In this document: positions 9,018 to 16,258 of the stretch, piece after piece
Layout of the letters: the number at the start of each line of letters is the position of its first letter
Position numbering within the stretch: position 1 is the first letter of the stretch
Source of the DNA: Compostibacter hankyongensis
GTDB lineage: Bacteria; Bacteroidota; Bacteroidia; Chitinophagales; Chitinophagaceae
Assembly (NCBI RefSeq): GCF_039541075.1
Contig: NZ_BAABFN010000001.1
Span: 806,001-870,000, forward strand
Length of the DNA: 64,000 bases
Reading direction: 5' to 3'
Made by a program: the position numbers and the translations under genes
The notes under the pieces: generated by a model
The model's input: the letters and a program-made list of their open reading frames with translations, nothing else
Database searches by the model: none
Told to the model about the DNA's origin: nothing

Positions 9018-10484
9018 TTATTTTTCCAACAAATCAAACATTTCTTTCAGCACGGCCTTATCATCAAAGGGGTGCTTTTCGCCTTTTATCTCCTGGTATT
9101 TCTCGTGGCCTTTTCCGGCAACCAGCACGATATCCTCTTTTCCCGCCAGGCTGCAGGCGGTTTTTATGGCTTCCCGCCGGTCGGCGATGGACAGTGTTTT
9201 CCGCCGCCGGTGCACCGGCACCCCGGCTTCGATTTCATGAATGATGGCTGCAGGATCTTCACTGCGGGGATTGTCAGAGGTGAAGATGGCCTTGTCGCTG
9301 TGCTCCGCGGCAATCAGTCCCATCTCCGGGCGCTTGGTCTTGTCCCGGTCGCCTCCGCAGCCGATCACGGTGATGATCTGCTCATGACCCTGGCGCAGCT
9401 TTTTGAGCGTAGCCAGCACGTTCAGCAACGCATCCGGCGTATGGGCATAGTCGACGATGCCCAGTATCCTTTCCTTTGCCGACACCTGATAGTCGAACCG
9501 GCCTTCGGCGCCGGTGAGGTTGCTCAGATGTCGCAGCACATCCTGCCTGTCCTGGTCAAGCAGCAGGGCAGCGCCGTAGACGGCCAGCAGGTTGTAGGCA
9601 TTGAAGATGCCGATGAGGCGGAAATGCACTTCCTGCCCGTCTATGTCCATGACCAGGCCGCTCAGGTTGTTTTCCTGTATCTTCCCCTTGAATCCTGCGG
9701 CGCGATACAGGCCGTAGGTGGCTTTCCGGGCGGCGGTATTCTGCAGCATCACGGCGCCTCTTTTATCGTCTGCATTGCTCAGGGCGAACGCGGTTGCGGG
9801 CAGATGATCGAAGAACGACTTCTTTACCCGGATGTATTCGTCAAATGTTTTGTGATAGTCGAGATGATCATGGGTGATGTTGCTGAAGATTCCTCCCGTA
9901 AATTTTATCCCGCTGATACGCTGCTGGTGGATAGCATGCGAGCTTACTTCCATAAAAGCGTATTCGCAGCCGCTTTTTACCATCCGCGCCAGCAGCTCCT
10001 GCAGCCGGACGGCATCCGGCGTAGTATGGGTGGCGGGAAGTATTTCGGTGCCCACCTGGTTTTGTATGGTGGACAGCAGTCCGCAACGGTGCCCCAGGCT
10101 GCTGAACAGCTTGAACAGGAGGGTGGCGATGGTGGTCTTACCGTTGGTACCGGTGATGCCTACCACCTTCAGCTGTTCCGACGGGTTGCCGAAAAAGTTG
10201 GCGGCAAAGATGCCGCAGGCGGCGGCGCTGTCCTGTACGGTGAGGTAGGTAATCCCCTCCGTTAACTGTTCGGGGACGGCTTCGGCGACTATGGCGACAG
10301 CCCCGCGGCTGATGGCATCGCTGATAAAACGGTGGCCGTCGGCCTGAACGCCCCTGACGGCTATAAAAAGATTTCCCGGCTTCACGGCACGCGAGTCCAT
10401 GCTCAGGCCGGTGATCTCCAGCTCCGTACTACCCCGCAGCGCCAGCGTTTTTACCTTATATAATATGTCCTGTAATGTGGCCAT
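9018..10484 (-). CDS. murE: UDP-MurNAc-L-Ala-D-Glu--meso-diaminopimelate ligase MurE
   Basis: Mur ligase adding the third stem residue. It contains the P-loop VVGITGTNGKTTIATLLF, the motif NITHDHLDYHKTFDEYI and the C-terminal ALLNVLATLK region. The motif FTSDNPRSEDPAAI carries DNPR, the sequence associated with specificity for meso-diaminopimelate rather than lysine, so the peptidoglycan is probably meso-DAP type (family knowledge plus inference). The start is the ATG at 10484 (MATLQDILYKVKTL, 488 residues). It shares its A with the TAA stop of ftsI in a TAATG overlap. The longer frame from 10712 would lie inside ftsI and is rejected. Confidence 0.96.
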   Translation of the reverse strand: MATLQDILYKVKTLALRGSTELEITGLSMDSRAVKPGNLFIAVRGVQADGHRFISDAISRGAVAIVAEAVPEQLTEGITYLTVQDSAAACGIFAANFFGNPSEQLKVVGITGTNGKTTIATLLFKLFSSLGHRCGLLSTIQNQVGTEILPATHTTPDAVRLQELLARMVKSGCEYAFMEVSSHAIHQQRISGIKFTGGIFSNITHDHLDYHKTFDEYIRVKKSFFDHLPATAFALSNADDKRGAVMLQNTAARKATYGLYRAAGFKGKIQENNLSGLVMDIDGQEVHFRLIGIFNAYNLLAVYGAALLLDQDRQDVLRHLSNLTGAEGRFDYQVSAKERILGIVDYAHTPDALLNVLATLKKLRQGHEQIITVIGCGGDRDKTKRPEMGLIAAEHSDKAIFTSDNPRSEDPAAIIHEIEAGVPVHRRRKTLSIADRREAIKTACSLAGKEDIVLVAGKGHEKYQEIKGEKHPFDDKAVLKEMFDLLEK

Positions 10485-12583
10485 TAACCCAATGCTATGG
10501 TGATCCGGCTGCCGGTATTGATCCGGGCGCCGGGTTCTATGGACTGATGCAATACTTTTCCCATTCCTTCTATCTGTACCTGCAGCCCTGCGCTTTCCAG
10601 CAGGTACAGGGCATCTTTCAGACCCATGCCCGTAACGTCGGGCACGGTTCCCTGGCGGATGACGAGCGGTTGCAGCTGCACATTTTTGGCCGCTGTGGCG
10701 GCGCGGGACCATACGGGGTTTTTACCCGCAACGGCAAAGGGCAGGTTCAGCTTTTCCAGTATGTTTTCCAGGTCACGCGTATAGCCGTATTTTACCGGCA
10801 TCAGGCTGTCGAAATGCGGCTGCAGCGGCATCGGCTGGTGGTGCTCGATGTCCATGGCATACAGCTTATCGGCCACCTCCTTGAAGACGGGGGCCGCCAC
10901 GGATGCGCCGTAGTATCTTGCCGCATGCGGTTTGTTCTTGATCACCACGATGCAGGAATATACCGGGTGTTCCGCAGGGAAGTAGCCTACAAAGGTGGAC
11001 TGGTAGATATGATCGGCATAACCGCGCCTGCCGTTGGCGACGAGGGCGGTGCCGGTTTTGCCGGCCAGCGTATAGGGAGCATCCTTGAAGGTGCTGTGTG
11101 CGGTACCTTCGGTGACCACGCTGCGGACCACGTCCTGTACCTGGTGCAGGATGGTATCGGAGCATATCTTTTCCACTACGGTAGGATGAAATTCCTTGAT
11201 CACTTTCCCGTATTCGCTGATGGTATTGACGAGATAAGGCTTCATCAGCTTGCCGTCGTTGGCTACGGCATTGTAGAGGGTAAGCACGCGCAGGGGACTC
11301 ACCAGCACTTCATAGCCGAAGCCCATCCAGGGCAGGGAGGTGGCGCTCCAGGTGGAGGAGGCCGGCGTTTTGATGACGGGTCGCCCTTCTCCGTGCAGAT
11401 CGATGCCCGTGCGTTTGTCCAGCTGCAGGCGGCGCAGGTGGGTGACAAACTTCATGGGGTCGCTTTTGTAGAGATAGGCCAGCTGGGCAAAGCCGACATT
11501 CGAGCTGAGGGCAAACGCCTTCTTGACGCTTACCCATGTTTTGCCGTGATGTTCGGAATCATAGACCGTTCTTTTTCCAAAGCGCAGGGCGCCGAGGTGA
11601 AGGTTGATCTGCGTTTCCGGCGTTACGAGGTGATCTTCCAGCACGGAGATGAGCGTGGCCAGCTTGAAGGTGGAGCCGGGCTCTGTGGTCATGAGGGCGT
11701 AGTTATAATCCTCCCAGTAGCTGCCGTCGCGCTGGCGGCCGAGATTGGCGATGGCCTTTATCTTACCGGTCTTTACTTCCATGACAATGCAGGTGCCGTG
11801 TTCGGCTTCGTTGCCGCTGACCATATTATAGAGCGCGTTTTCTGCAATGTCCTGTATGTTTACATCGAGTGTGGTATAGATGTCTTTGCCGTCTTCGGGT
11901 TCTATCTCATAGCCCTCGATGGGGATATAGGTGCCTCCGGCAATGCGGCGCATCAGCCGTTTCCCGCTTCTTCCCTTGAGGTATGCGTTATAGGTAGCTT
12001 CCAGTCCCACGTTCTGGGCATTTTCGCGCCAGAGGCCTACGGTACGGTTGGCCAGGAGCCGGAAGGGGTTGATGCGTTTGTTTTTTGTTTCTGCGATCAT
12101 GCCGCTTTTGTTGCGTCCGAGCCTGAAGAGCGGAAACTCGCGAAGCTGCGCATATTCCCCGAAGGTGATTTCTTTTTTCAGCAGAAAATAACGGTCTTTT
12201 TTCCGGTAGGCCTGCTGCAGTATCTTTTTATAGGCGGCAGAGCTTTTGTCTTTGAACAACCCCGAGAGGGAGATGCTGAGCGAGTCGATGTTGTCTTTAA
12301 AGCGCTGGCCGTTCTTTTCGACCAGCCCGTCTGCCTGCATGTCAAGCCGTATGTCGAAATAGGGGATAGAGGTAGAGAGCATACGCCCGTCGTCCGAGAA
12401 GATGGTACCCCGATCAGCTTCGGTGTTGACATAGCGGTCGTGCAGGCTGTCTGCCATGCTCCTCCAGTAATCGCCTTCCACGTGCTGGATGGTAAATATC
12501 TTCACCAGGATCAGGGCAGCAAACACCAGCATGCCGATATAGCACAGGTACACACGCCATAATATGTCTTTTTTTACATCCAT
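10484..12583 (-). CDS. ftsI: Division transpeptidase (class B PBP, FtsI-like) with C-terminal PASTA domain
   Basis: Penicillin-binding protein of 699 residues that cross-links septal peptidoglycan. A short cytoplasmic N-terminus is followed by a transmembrane anchor at about residues 9-29 and a dimerisation region. The transpeptidase domain has its catalytic Ser in GSTFKLAT near residue 303, the SxN motif ALSSNVG near 360 and the KTG motif LAGKTGTALV near 508. The last 60 residues (VPDVTGMGLKDALYLLESAG and onward) form one PASTA repeat, as in SpoVD/PBP2x-type proteins. PASTA domains can bind peptidoglycan or beta-lactam, but a role here is inference. It ends in a TAATG overlap with murE. It is separated from ftsL by a gene-free repeat island. 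Confidence 0.94.
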   Translation of the reverse strand: MDVKKDILWRVYLCYIGMLVFAALILVKIFTIQHVEGDYWRSMADSLHDRYVNTEADRGTIFSDDGRMLSTSIPYFDIRLDMQADGLVEKNGQRFKDNIDSLSISLSGLFKDKSSAAYKKILQQAYRKKDRYFLLKKEITFGEYAQLREFPLFRLGRNKSGMIAETKNKRINPFRLLANRTVGLWRENAQNVGLEATYNAYLKGRSGKRLMRRIAGGTYIPIEGYEIEPEDGKDIYTTLDVNIQDIAENALYNMVSGNEAEHGTCIVMEVKTGKIKAIANLGRQRDGSYWEDYNYALMTTEPGSTFKLATLISVLEDHLVTPETQINLHLGALRFGKRTVYDSEHHGKTWVSVKKAFALSSNVGFAQLAYLYKSDPMKFVTHLRRLQLDKRTGIDLHGEGRPVIKTPASSTWSATSLPWMGFGYEVLVSPLRVLTLYNAVANDGKLMKPYLVNTISEYGKVIKEFHPTVVEKICSDTILHQVQDVVRSVVTEGTAHSTFKDAPYTLAGKTGTALVANGRRGYADHIYQSTFVGYFPAEHPVYSCIVVIKNKPHAARYYGASVAAPVFKEVADKLYAMDIEHHQPMPLQPHFDSLMPVKYGYTRDLENILEKLNLPFAVAGKNPVWSRAATAAKNVQLQPLVIRQGTVPDVTGMGLKDALYLLESAGLQVQIEGMGKVLHQSIEPGARINTGSRITIALG

Positions 12584-12860
12584 CCGACGATAGTCGTTTC
12601 TGATTTCTGGTTTCTGGTTTCTGGTTTGAGGTTTCTGATTTCTGGTTTCCCGTTTGAAGTTTCTGGTTTCTGTTCACAAAGTTTTTTAGCGGTCTCCGTG
12701 AAGGCTGCGCCTTTCTGGTTTCCGGGTCTAAGGTCCAAGGTTTAACGTCTAAAGTTGATCTGCCTGGAATGGGACCTTAAACGTTAGACTTTAGACCTTA
12801 AACTTCAATATGATTTTTTCATTATCAAATCATCAAATCAGCGCATCATCAAATCATCCT
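12584..12860. repeat. Intergenic heptad-mosaic repeat island A (between ftsL and ftsI)
   Basis: Gene-free 277-base spacer built of short degenerate tandem words. Positions about 12598-12672 are a seven-base periodic tract of TTTCTGG/TTTGAGG-type units. About 12725-12808 is a GTCTAAR/GTTTAAM-type tract with an inverted partner, able to form a hairpin. About 12819-12860 repeats ATCAAATC words. A segment at 12676-12712 (TTAGCGGTCTCCGTGAAGGC and neighbours) recurs inverted in island D. The same words make up islands B, C and D. The island splits an otherwise compact division operon. A small open frame through it (12414-12677, minus) is a by-product of the repeats. Confidence 0.85.
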
Positions 12861-13208
12861 TTATTGTTCATTCTTGATTATTTTCTGCGGCGGCGCGTTG
12901 AGCTCTTTCAGCCCCAGCGGCGTCACCACCCGGGATACTTCGCTGCGTTTGCTGCGGAACATGAGGTCGCTTTTTGCATCCAGGTAGCGCCAGTGCAGCT
13001 CCTTTACCTCGGTGCTGGTTTTGTTGATGGTCCGGATGTTCTTTACCGCGTAGTGTCCGTTGGCGATGTACAGCAGGGCCAGCAGCGCCAGAAAAAGCCA
13101 GAAGCCCAGGTTCTGCACGATCCACTGGTAGCGGATGCGGAAGCGCCTGCTTTTTTTCAGCGGGGCTTCCGGTTGCTCAGCCGGGGGTATGGCCGTTTCT
13201 TTTTTCAT
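12861..13208 (-). CDS. ftsL: FtsL-like divisome protein
   Basis: Small bitopic membrane protein of 115 residues. It has a charged proline-rich cytoplasmic head (MKKETAIPPAEQPEAPLKK), a hydrophobic segment at about residues 31-50 (LGFWLFLALLALLYIANGHY), then a predicted extracytoplasmic coiled coil (TINKTSTEVKELHWRYLDAK). This is the topology of FtsL, which forms a complex with FtsQ and FtsB-like proteins and regulates the FtsW-FtsI synthase. Sequence similarity to classical FtsL is weak, as is usual. The call relies on size, topology and position between rsmH and the transpeptidase gene. Confidence 0.8.
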   Translation of the reverse strand: MKKETAIPPAEQPEAPLKKSRRFRIRYQWIVQNLGFWLFLALLALLYIANGHYAVKNIRTINKTSTEVKELHWRYLDAKSDLMFRSKRSEVSRVVTPLGLKELNAPPQKIIKNEQ

Positions 13209-13279
13209 CTGTTCCTATTCCTTTTTAATGATCATCCCGCTTAGGGCGGGGATTATCGTACTCAGTTTCGCCGGATTTT

Positions 13280-14188
13280 TCATTTTGAGTCCTGCGTACC
13301 GGTCCGCTCAGCTATCCTCAGCTTGGCGCTCCGGGCCCGGTTATTGGTTTTCAGCTCTGCCGGTCCCGCCGTGACCGGTTTTTTGGTGACGGGACGGAAA
13401 GGCTTTTCCACCGGACGGTCATCGGCGGTGGCAGAGGAGCCGAAGCTGCCGGTTTTGATAAATTGCTTTACCAGCCGGTCCTCAAGCGAATGAAAGGTGA
13501 TCACGGCCAGTCGTCCGCCCGGCCGGATCACCTTTGCCGCTTGCACAAGAAGTTGACGGAGTGCTTCCAGCTCGTCATTGACGCCGATACGCAACGCCTG
13601 GAACACCTGGGCGAGATAACGTTGGGGATTGCCGCGGATAACGGGCTTAAGCACCGCTTTCAGGGCTCCGATGGTATCCAGCTCGTGCGTCCGGCGGGCC
13701 TGTACCAGCAGCCGGGCCAATGTCCTGGCATTGCTTACTTCCCCGTACTGTTCGAACAGCTGCAGCAGCTCGGGCTCCGACCAGGTTCGCAGCAGGTTGG
13801 CGGCTGTGAACTCGCTCCGCCGGTCCATACGCATGTCCAGCGGGGCGTCGTAGCGGGTGGAAAAGCCGCGCTGCGCCGTATCGAACTGGTGGGAGGATAC
13901 TCCCAGGTCGGCGAGAAGGCCGTCCAGGGGAAGGGCGCTGTGCAATTTCAGGAAGCGTTCGAGATGCCGAAAATTTTCCGGCACCAGGGTGAAACGCTTG
14001 TCGCCGGGCTGTTGTTCCCAGGCGTCCTCGTCCTGGTCGAAGCCGACCAGGCGTCCCCGGGGACCCAGCTTTTCCAGTATGGCGCGGGCATGTCCGCCGC
14101 CGCCGAGGGTGGCGTCGGCATAAATACCTTCCGGCCGTATTGCCAGTCCGTCGATTACCTCCGTTAACAATACGGGCTGATGATACAT
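13280..14188 (-). CDS. rsmH: 16S rRNA (cytosine1402-N4)-methyltransferase RsmH
   Basis: SAM-dependent enzyme (older name MraW) that N4-methylates C1402 of 16S rRNA in the ribosomal P site. The protein starts MYHQPVLLTEVIDGL, the family opening, followed by the SAM-binding motif YADATLGGGGHARAIL, LLADLGVSSHQFDTAQRGFS and DMRMD. The C-terminal VITFHSLEDRLVKQF is also diagnostic. The length of 302 residues is normal. It follows mraZ by 10 bases, the standard mraZ-rsmH pair at the head of division clusters. Confidence 0.97.
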   Translation of the reverse strand: MYHQPVLLTEVIDGLAIRPEGIYADATLGGGGHARAILEKLGPRGRLVGFDQDEDAWEQQPGDKRFTLVPENFRHLERFLKLHSALPLDGLLADLGVSSHQFDTAQRGFSTRYDAPLDMRMDRRSEFTAANLLRTWSEPELLQLFEQYGEVSNARTLARLLVQARRTHELDTIGALKAVLKPVIRGNPQRYLAQVFQALRIGVNDELEALRQLLVQAAKVIRPGGRLAVITFHSLEDRLVKQFIKTGSFGSSATADDRPVEKPFRPVTKKPVTAGPAELKTNNRARSAKLRIAERTGTQDSK

Positions 14189-14198
14189 GGGACGGCGT

Positions 14199-14666
14199 TT
14201 AGGAAACCGGCGGCTGGTCCTGGCCGGTCATCACCTGTCGGGCCAGCTCACTGAAAGACTCCGGTAAATATGATTCAAAGAACTGCTGATAATCGGCTTT
14301 ATTCCAGATCTCTATTTTGTTAACTGCCGCAGCGAGTATGATCTCCTTTTCGAGGATGGCGTAGGAAATGAGGTTCCGGGGGAGGAGCAGGCGTCCTGCG
14401 CTGTCCGGTTCCAGGATGGTGGCCCCGTTCAGAAAGTAGCGCCGGAATTGTCTTACTTTGGGATCAAAATCATTCAGGCTGCTGATTTTCTCAAATATGG
14501 GTTGCCATTCCTGCATGGGGTATAAAGTGAGACACTTCTCGAAGCCACGGTTGACCACAAACTGGTCACCCGCGGTTCCGGGCAGCTGTTTCCGGAAACC
14601 CGCAGGCAACAGGAAACGCCCTTTCGCGTCCAGCGTAACTTCATATTCTCCCAGAAAACCGGTCAT
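14199..14666 (-). CDS. mraZ: Division cluster regulator MraZ
   Basis: DNA-binding protein of 155 residues made of two tandem SpoVT/AbrB-like swapped-hairpin repeats. The first contains LGEYEVTLDAKGRFLLPAGF and the second ATILEPDSAGRLLLPRNLI. The DAKGR and DSAGR motifs are the conserved MraZ signature. Family members form ring oligomers and bind ten-base-period direct repeats upstream of their own operon. Such repeats are visible 34-60 bases upstream of this start (14700-14726). First gene of the minus-strand division cluster. Confidence 0.96.
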   Translation of the reverse strand: MTGFLGEYEVTLDAKGRFLLPAGFRKQLPGTAGDQFVVNRGFEKCLTLYPMQEWQPIFEKISSLNDFDPKVRQFRRYFLNGATILEPDSAGRLLLPRNLISYAILEKEIILAAAVNKIEIWNKADYQQFFESYLPESFSELARQVMTGQDQPPVS

Positions 14667-14699
14667 GCTACAGTATATCAGGCAAAATTGCTAATTTTT

Positions 14700-14726
14700 A
14701 CACAAAATAACACTTTTTCCCACTTT
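14700..14726 (-). promoter_or_regulatory. Predicted MraZ operator: three direct repeats with 10-base period
   Basis: On the minus strand the spacer reads AAAGTGG (14726-14720), AAAGTGT (14716-14710) and TTTGTGT (14706-14700), each spaced by exactly three bases. This fits the AAAGTG[T/G]-N3 box reported for mollicute MraZ. It also fits, more loosely, the TGGGN-N5 pattern reported for E. coli. The repeats lie immediately upstream of mraZ, so autoregulation of the division cluster is expected. A weak -7-like element (CAATTTTG, 14690-14683) lies between them and the gene. Confidence 0.65.
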
Positions 14727-14751
14727 CTGACAGAAAAAAATAACTTAAAAT

Positions 14752-14871
14752 TTTTCCACAGGTGTAAGCAGCCACTGGTAAGCGTTTTATACGTACAGGA
14801 TGATCGTTCCGTGCATAAGCGTGATATTTATGTGGATAACAGGAGGATAATCATACTTTAAATGTGAATAA
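14752..14871. promoter_or_regulatory. Cluster of four DnaA-box-like sites
   Basis: Two perfect matches to TTATNCACA occur on the minus strand: TTATCCACA at 14839-14831 and TTATTCACA at 14871-14863. One-mismatch sites are TTATGCACG at 14818-14810 (minus) and TTTTCCACA at 14752-14760 (plus). An A/T-rich tract (about 14691-14758) adjoins them. They lie in the 307-base spacer between divergently oriented mraZ and bamD. This could be a replication origin or a DnaA-controlled promoter region, and the sequence alone does not decide. Confidence 0.55.
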
Positions 14872-14956
14872 CCCTTTCTCTGCGCTGCCGGAGCCTCACA
14901 GAGGGGAACTTTAACTTACCCCTAACGTTTTCTGCTTTACTTTTAACCTTTATTCG

Positions 14957-14964
14957 TAACTTTG
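14957..14964 (+). promoter_or_regulatory. bamD promoter, -7 element TAACTTTG
   Basis: Perfect match to the Bacteroidota -7 consensus TAnnTTTG, followed by CCCTCTT and the bamD ATG at 14974. With a start site about 6-8 bases downstream of the element, the leader would be almost absent. The same TTTGCCCTC extension occurs at the prs and rpsT promoters in this window. Confidence 0.65.
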
Positions 14965-14973
14965 CCCTCTTTT

Positions 14974-15840
14974 ATGCGTATAAGAAGATCGATATACCTG
15001 TGTCTGTTGCTCCCCCTGCTGGCGTTGGGCGCCTGTTCCAAGCTGGCGAAGATCGAAAAGAGCAACGATGTGGGGAAAAAGCTGGCTTACGCCAACGAGC
15101 TTTACGCCAAAAAGAAATACAACCAGGCCCAGCAGCTGTATCAGGAGCTGCTGCAGATATATAAAGGCACCAAGCAGGCAGAAGGCTTGCTGTATAATTA
15201 CGCCTACAGCTCTTATTACCTGAAAGACTATGAACAGGCCGCCTTTCATTTTAAAAACTTTGTAGAGGTATTCCCGAACAGTCCCAAGGCAATAGAGATG
15301 GATTATATGCAGGCTTACTGCTATTATATGCTGTCGCCCCGTGTGGAGCTGGATCAGGCCAATACCATGAAGGCCATCAGCGCCATGCAGACCTTTATCA
15401 ACACCCACCCGGATGCGGAGAAGGTGCAGGAGGCGACGCATATTATCGACCTCTGCCGTAAAAAGCTGGAGAAGAAGGAAGAAAATGCGGCAACGCTTTA
15501 CTACGATCTGGGATATTACCGCGCTGCAGGCATCACCTTCAAGAACCTGATGCGCGATTATCCGGATTCCGAGAGCGGGGACCGGTACAAGCTGATGGCC
15601 ATCAAGTCCTATTACAAATATGCCGAGAACAGCATTCTTGAGAAGCAGAAGGAGCGGTACGACCAGGTGATCACGGAATACCTGGATTTTACAGATCATT
15701 ATGCCAACAGCAGCTATGCCCAGGAAGCGGAGAAATACTATACCAGTGCCCAGCATAATTTAAAAACCGTAGCAGCGCAGACTGCAAAAATGCTAAAATA
15801 TCAACAAAATGAACAAGCTAAGGAGAAACCTGAGCAGTAG
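14974..15840 (+). CDS. bamD: Outer membrane protein assembly factor BamD (lipoprotein)
   Basis: Lipoprotein component of the BAM complex that inserts beta-barrel proteins into the outer membrane. The signal peptide MRIRRSIYLCLLLPLLALGA ends at a lipobox (LGAC, lipidated Cys at residue 20). TPR-like helices rich in Tyr and Ala follow, e.g. NELYAKKKYNQAQQLYQELL and YNYAYSSYYLKDYEQAAFHF. The ATG at 14974 (288 residues) is preferred over an in-frame TTG at 14962, which overlaps the promoter element. The 3' end overlaps rpoZ by 32 bases, so the two are likely translationally linked. Confidence 0.92.
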   Translation: MRIRRSIYLCLLLPLLALGACSKLAKIEKSNDVGKKLAYANELYAKKKYNQAQQLYQELLQIYKGTKQAEGLLYNYAYSSYYLKDYEQAAFHFKNFVEVFPNSPKAIEMDYMQAYCYYMLSPRVELDQANTMKAISAMQTFINTHPDAEKVQEATHIIDLCRKKLEKKEENAATLYYDLGYYRAAGITFKNLMRDYPDSESGDRYKLMAIKSYYKYAENSILEKQKERYDQVITEYLDFTDHYANSSYAQEAEKYYTSAQHNLKTVAAQTAKMLKYQQNEQAKEKPEQ

Positions 15841-16150
15841 CATCAACCCGATTGCCAAAACCCGGAATGTGATAGAGATCAAGAACAAAACCGGCAATCT
15901 CTATGAGTCTATCGCCATTATCGCAAGACGGGCAAACCAGATCAACATTGCTGTGAAGGAAGAGCTGCACAGCAAGCTGGAAGAGTTTGCCACGCATACG
16001 GATAATCTGGAAGAGGTGCATGAGAACAAGGAGCAAATCGAGATATCCCGTTTTTACGAACGTATGCCCAATCCCGCCATTCAGGCCACCGAGGAGTTTC
16101 TGGACGACAAGATTTATTACCGTAAGGCCGAGGACGACCTGTTCAGCTAA
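15809..16150 (+). CDS. rpoZ: RNA polymerase omega subunit (Bacteroidota RpoZ / Rpb6 family)
   Basis: Protein of 113 residues with the omega/Rpb6 core KTGNLYESIAIIARRANQI, the conserved helix that contacts the beta-prime subunit, followed by an acidic helical tail. Members from this phylum are longer than E. coli omega and diverge outside the core. It starts inside the 3' end of bamD and is followed by a strong intrinsic terminator at 16217-16251, so bamD-rpoZ appears to be a two-gene transcript. Confidence 0.88.
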   Translation: MNKLRRNLSSSINPIAKTRNVIEIKNKTGNLYESIAIIARRANQINIAVKEELHSKLEEFATHTDNLEEVHENKEQIEISRFYERMPNPAIQATEEFLDDKIYYRKAEDDLFS

Positions 16151-16216
16151 GGCATTATGCGTTCCGTTACCGGCATATGGCTCCGGCTGCGGCGGTAAGC
16201 GGAAAAATAGTAATTT

Positions 16217-16251
16217 ACAAGCGGCAGCCCGGCTGTCGCTTGTATTTTTTT
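16217..16251 (+). terminator. Rho-independent terminator after rpoZ
   Basis: ACAAGCGGCAGCC (16217-16229) pairs with GGCTGTCGCTTGT (16231-16243) with a single G-T wobble, followed by A and seven T residues (16245-16251). The coaBC start codon is only 7 bases beyond the T run, which is unusual spacing. Confidence 0.85.
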
Positions 16252-16258
16252 CGGCAGT

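Noticed and set aside
7046..9244. Long open frame (732 codons) on the plus strand opposite murD and mraY
   Set aside because: Fully antisense to two certain genes; composition is that of a shadow frame and no domain is visible.
12598..12672. Possible CRISPR array in the heptad tract
   Set aside because: Units are seven bases with no spacers of constant length and no cas genes in the window.
12414..12677. Small minus-strand frame with QKSETSNQKPETRNQK repeats
   Set aside because: The repeats come from the heptad tract of island A read in frame; the rest overlaps ftsI out of frame.
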